Origin: an uncultured Alphaproteobacteria bacterium
Lineage (GTDB): Bacteria; Pseudomonadota; Alphaproteobacteria; Reyranellales; Reyranellaceae
Direction: 5' to 3'
NCBI GenBank assembly: GCA_903929895.1
Contig: CAIYWM010000390.1
Location: forward strand, 1-6,144
Length of the DNA stretch: 6,144 nucleotides
Below are positions 4,924 through 6,144 of this stretch, in pieces. The number at the start of each line of letters is the position of its first letter. The first letter of the stretch is position 1. Position numbers and translations under genes: made by a program. Below the pieces are notes generated by a model that saw nothing but the letters and a program-made list of their open reading frames with translations, ran no database searches and was not told the DNA's origin.

Positions 4924-6144
4924 TGAACGAGGAAGCCCAGACGAAGACGACGAGCCGGATGACGTGGGCCGGGGAAGCCCGCGCCACACTCGTGCTCGCC
5001 TGGCCTCTCATCCTCACCAATCTCGCGCAGACCCTGATGACCGCGACCGACGTGGTGATGATGGGCTGGCTCGGCCCCGATGCGCTAGCCGCCGGCGCGC
5101 TGGGCGCCAACCTCTATTTCGCGACCATGATCTTCGGGCTCGGCCTGACCACGGCCACCGCACCGATGATCGCGCGCGAACTGGGGCGCAAGGGTCATTC
5201 GGTGCGCGACGTGCGCCGCACCGTGCGCCAGGGCATGTGGATGGCCGCTTGCGTCACCGTGCCGATCTGGATCGTGCTGTGGCAGAGCGAGGCGATCCTG
5301 CTGGCGATGGGCCAGGAGCCGGCGCTCGCGAAGTCGGCCGCGGACTATGTGCGGGCGCTGCAATGGTCGCTGCTGCCGTTCTTCCTCTTCCTCGTGCTGC
5401 GCTCGTTCGTCTCGGCGCTGGAGCGGCCGCTGTGGGCGCTCGCCGCGGGCGTGGCGGGTGTCGTCGCCAACGCAGCGATGACCTGGTGCCTGATCTTCGG
5501 CAACCTCGGCTTTCCGCGTCTCGACCTGGTCGGCGCCGGCGTTGCCACAACGCTCGCCGACACGCTGATGTTCGTGCTGCTCGCGGCCGTCGTCCTCACC
5601 GACCGCAAGTTCCGCCGCTACCACCTGTTCGGCCGCTTCTGGCGCGCCGACTGGCCACGCTTCCGAGAACTCTGGCATCTCGGCCTGCCGATCGGCGCGA
5701 CCCTGGTCTTCGAGGTCGCGGTGTTCAACGGCGCCACGTTCCTGATGGGCCTTATCGGGGCCGCCGCGCTGGCGGCGCACTCGGTCTCCATGCAACTCGC
5801 CTCGCTCTCCTTCATGGTCCCGCTCGGCCTCGCCCAGGCCGCGACCGTGCGGGTCGGCCGCGCCTTCGGTGCGCATGACAAGGAGGGCGTCCGCCGGGCC
5901 GGCTGGACGGCCTACGTCATGGGCGTGGGCTTCATGGCGCTGACAGGGCTGGCGATGATCCTGGCGCCGCGCGCGTTGGTCGGCCTCGTCCTCGACCTCG
6001 ACACGCCGGCCAACGCGCCCGTCATCGAGCTGGCGGTCGGCTTTCTGATGATCGCCGCCCTGTTCCAGGTGGCCGACGGCGGCCAGGCGGTGGCGGCCGG
6101 CATGCTGCGCGGCCTGCACGATACGCGCGTGCCGATGGTCTATG
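4923..6144 (+). CDS. MATE family multidrug efflux transporter, NorM-like (3' end beyond window)
   Basis: Inner-membrane antiporter expected to export drugs or other cationic compounds in exchange for Na+ or H+. The reading frame stays open for 407 codons to the window edge; family members are about 450-460 residues, so roughly the last 50, including the final helices, are missing. The first helix has LAWPLILTNLAQTLMTATDV (25-44) followed by VMMGWLGPDALAA, the typical MATE opening. The second repeat starts near LGLPIGATLVFEVAVFNGAT (253-272), where Glu264 matches the conserved acidic residue of NorM helix 7. FQVADGGQAVAAGMLRG (381-397) is the helix 10 signature, with Asp385 at the cation-binding position. 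About ten hydrophobic segments alternate with short basic loops such as KFRRYH. Retention of the Glu and Asp places it in the NorM-like branch. The substrate cannot be read from sequence. Codon use matches the neighbouring genes. Confidence 0.95.
   Translation, partial: MNEEAQTKTTSRMTWAGEARATLVLAWPLILTNLAQTLMTATDVVMMGWLGPDALAAGALGANLYFATMIFGLGLTTATAPMIARELGRKGHSVRDVRRTVRQGMWMAACVTVPIWIVLWQSEAILLAMGQEPALAKSAADYVRALQWSLLPFFLFLVLRSFVSALERPLWALAAGVAGVVANAAMTWCLIFGNLGFPRLDLVGAGVATTLADTLMFVLLAAVVLTDRKFRRYHLFGRFWRADWPRFRELWHLGLPIGATLVFEVAVFNGATFLMGLIGAAALAAHSVSMQLASLSFMVPLGLAQAATVRVGRAFGAHDKEGVRRAGWTAYVMGVGFMALTGLAMILAPRALVGLVLDLDTPANAPVIELAVGFLMIAALFQVADGGQAVAAGMLRGLHDTRVPMVY

Noticed and set aside
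4241..5110. Minus-strand open frame of 289 codons opposite the phosphatase gene and the MATE start
   Set aside because: It spans two real genes and their spacer, and its translation is low-complexity and unlike any family I recognise.
4964..5878. Plus-strand open frame of 304 codons inside the MATE gene
   Set aside because: It is an out-of-frame shadow whose product is mostly Arg, Ala, Pro and Gly; the frame starting at 4923 gives the recognisable membrane protein.
5085..6119. Long minus-strand open frame (344 codons) opposite the MATE gene
   Set aside because: It is antisense to a clear transporter; its translation is rich in Arg, Glu, His and Gln with no family motif, as expected from high-GC codon bias on the opposite strand.

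Overview
This is a high-GC (roughly two thirds G+C by eye), gene-dense bacterial chromosomal window. Protein sequences and gene order point to an alphaproteobacterium, perhaps Rhodospirillales- or Reyranella-like; that placement is inferred from recall, without a database search. Eight protein genes cover almost everything. No rRNA, tRNA, CRISPR array, insertion sequence or phage gene was seen, and no stretch over 60 bases lacks a gene.

Layout. (1) 14-1659, plus strand: queF and queG, overlapping at their stop and start codons. They encode two reductive steps of queuosine synthesis (preQ0 to preQ1, and epoxyqueuosine to queuosine). A GC-rich palindrome lies across the queG stop. (2) 1681-2139, minus strand: tadA, the wobble adenosine deaminase, convergent with queG and divergent from what follows. 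(3) 2140-2188: a 49-bp divergent promoter region. (4) 2189-4891, plus strand: four genes joined by 4-base overlaps (GTGA, ATGA, ATGA): a class I glutamine amidotransferase-like C26 peptidase, an RluB/RsuA-type rRNA pseudouridine synthase, the 16S rRNA methyltransferase rsmD, and a histidine phosphatase of unknown substrate. (5) 4923 to the window end, plus strand: a MATE multidrug efflux transporter, cut by the window edge.

Common theme. Five of the eight genes modify RNA used in translation: two act on queuosine at tRNA position 34, one makes inosine at position 34, and two modify rRNA. This looks like ordinary housekeeping. I see no convincing new defence, mobile or metabolic system.

The most interesting signal is regulatory. 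All four genes that head a transcription unit (queF, tadA, the C26 gene and the MATE gene) have a TATnnn hexamer resembling a -10 box 6-9 bases before the ATG and no convincing Shine-Dalgarno sequence. This suggests leaderless or nearly leaderless mRNAs. The operon-internal genes lack this arrangement, apart from a looser TATCGC 11 bases before queG.
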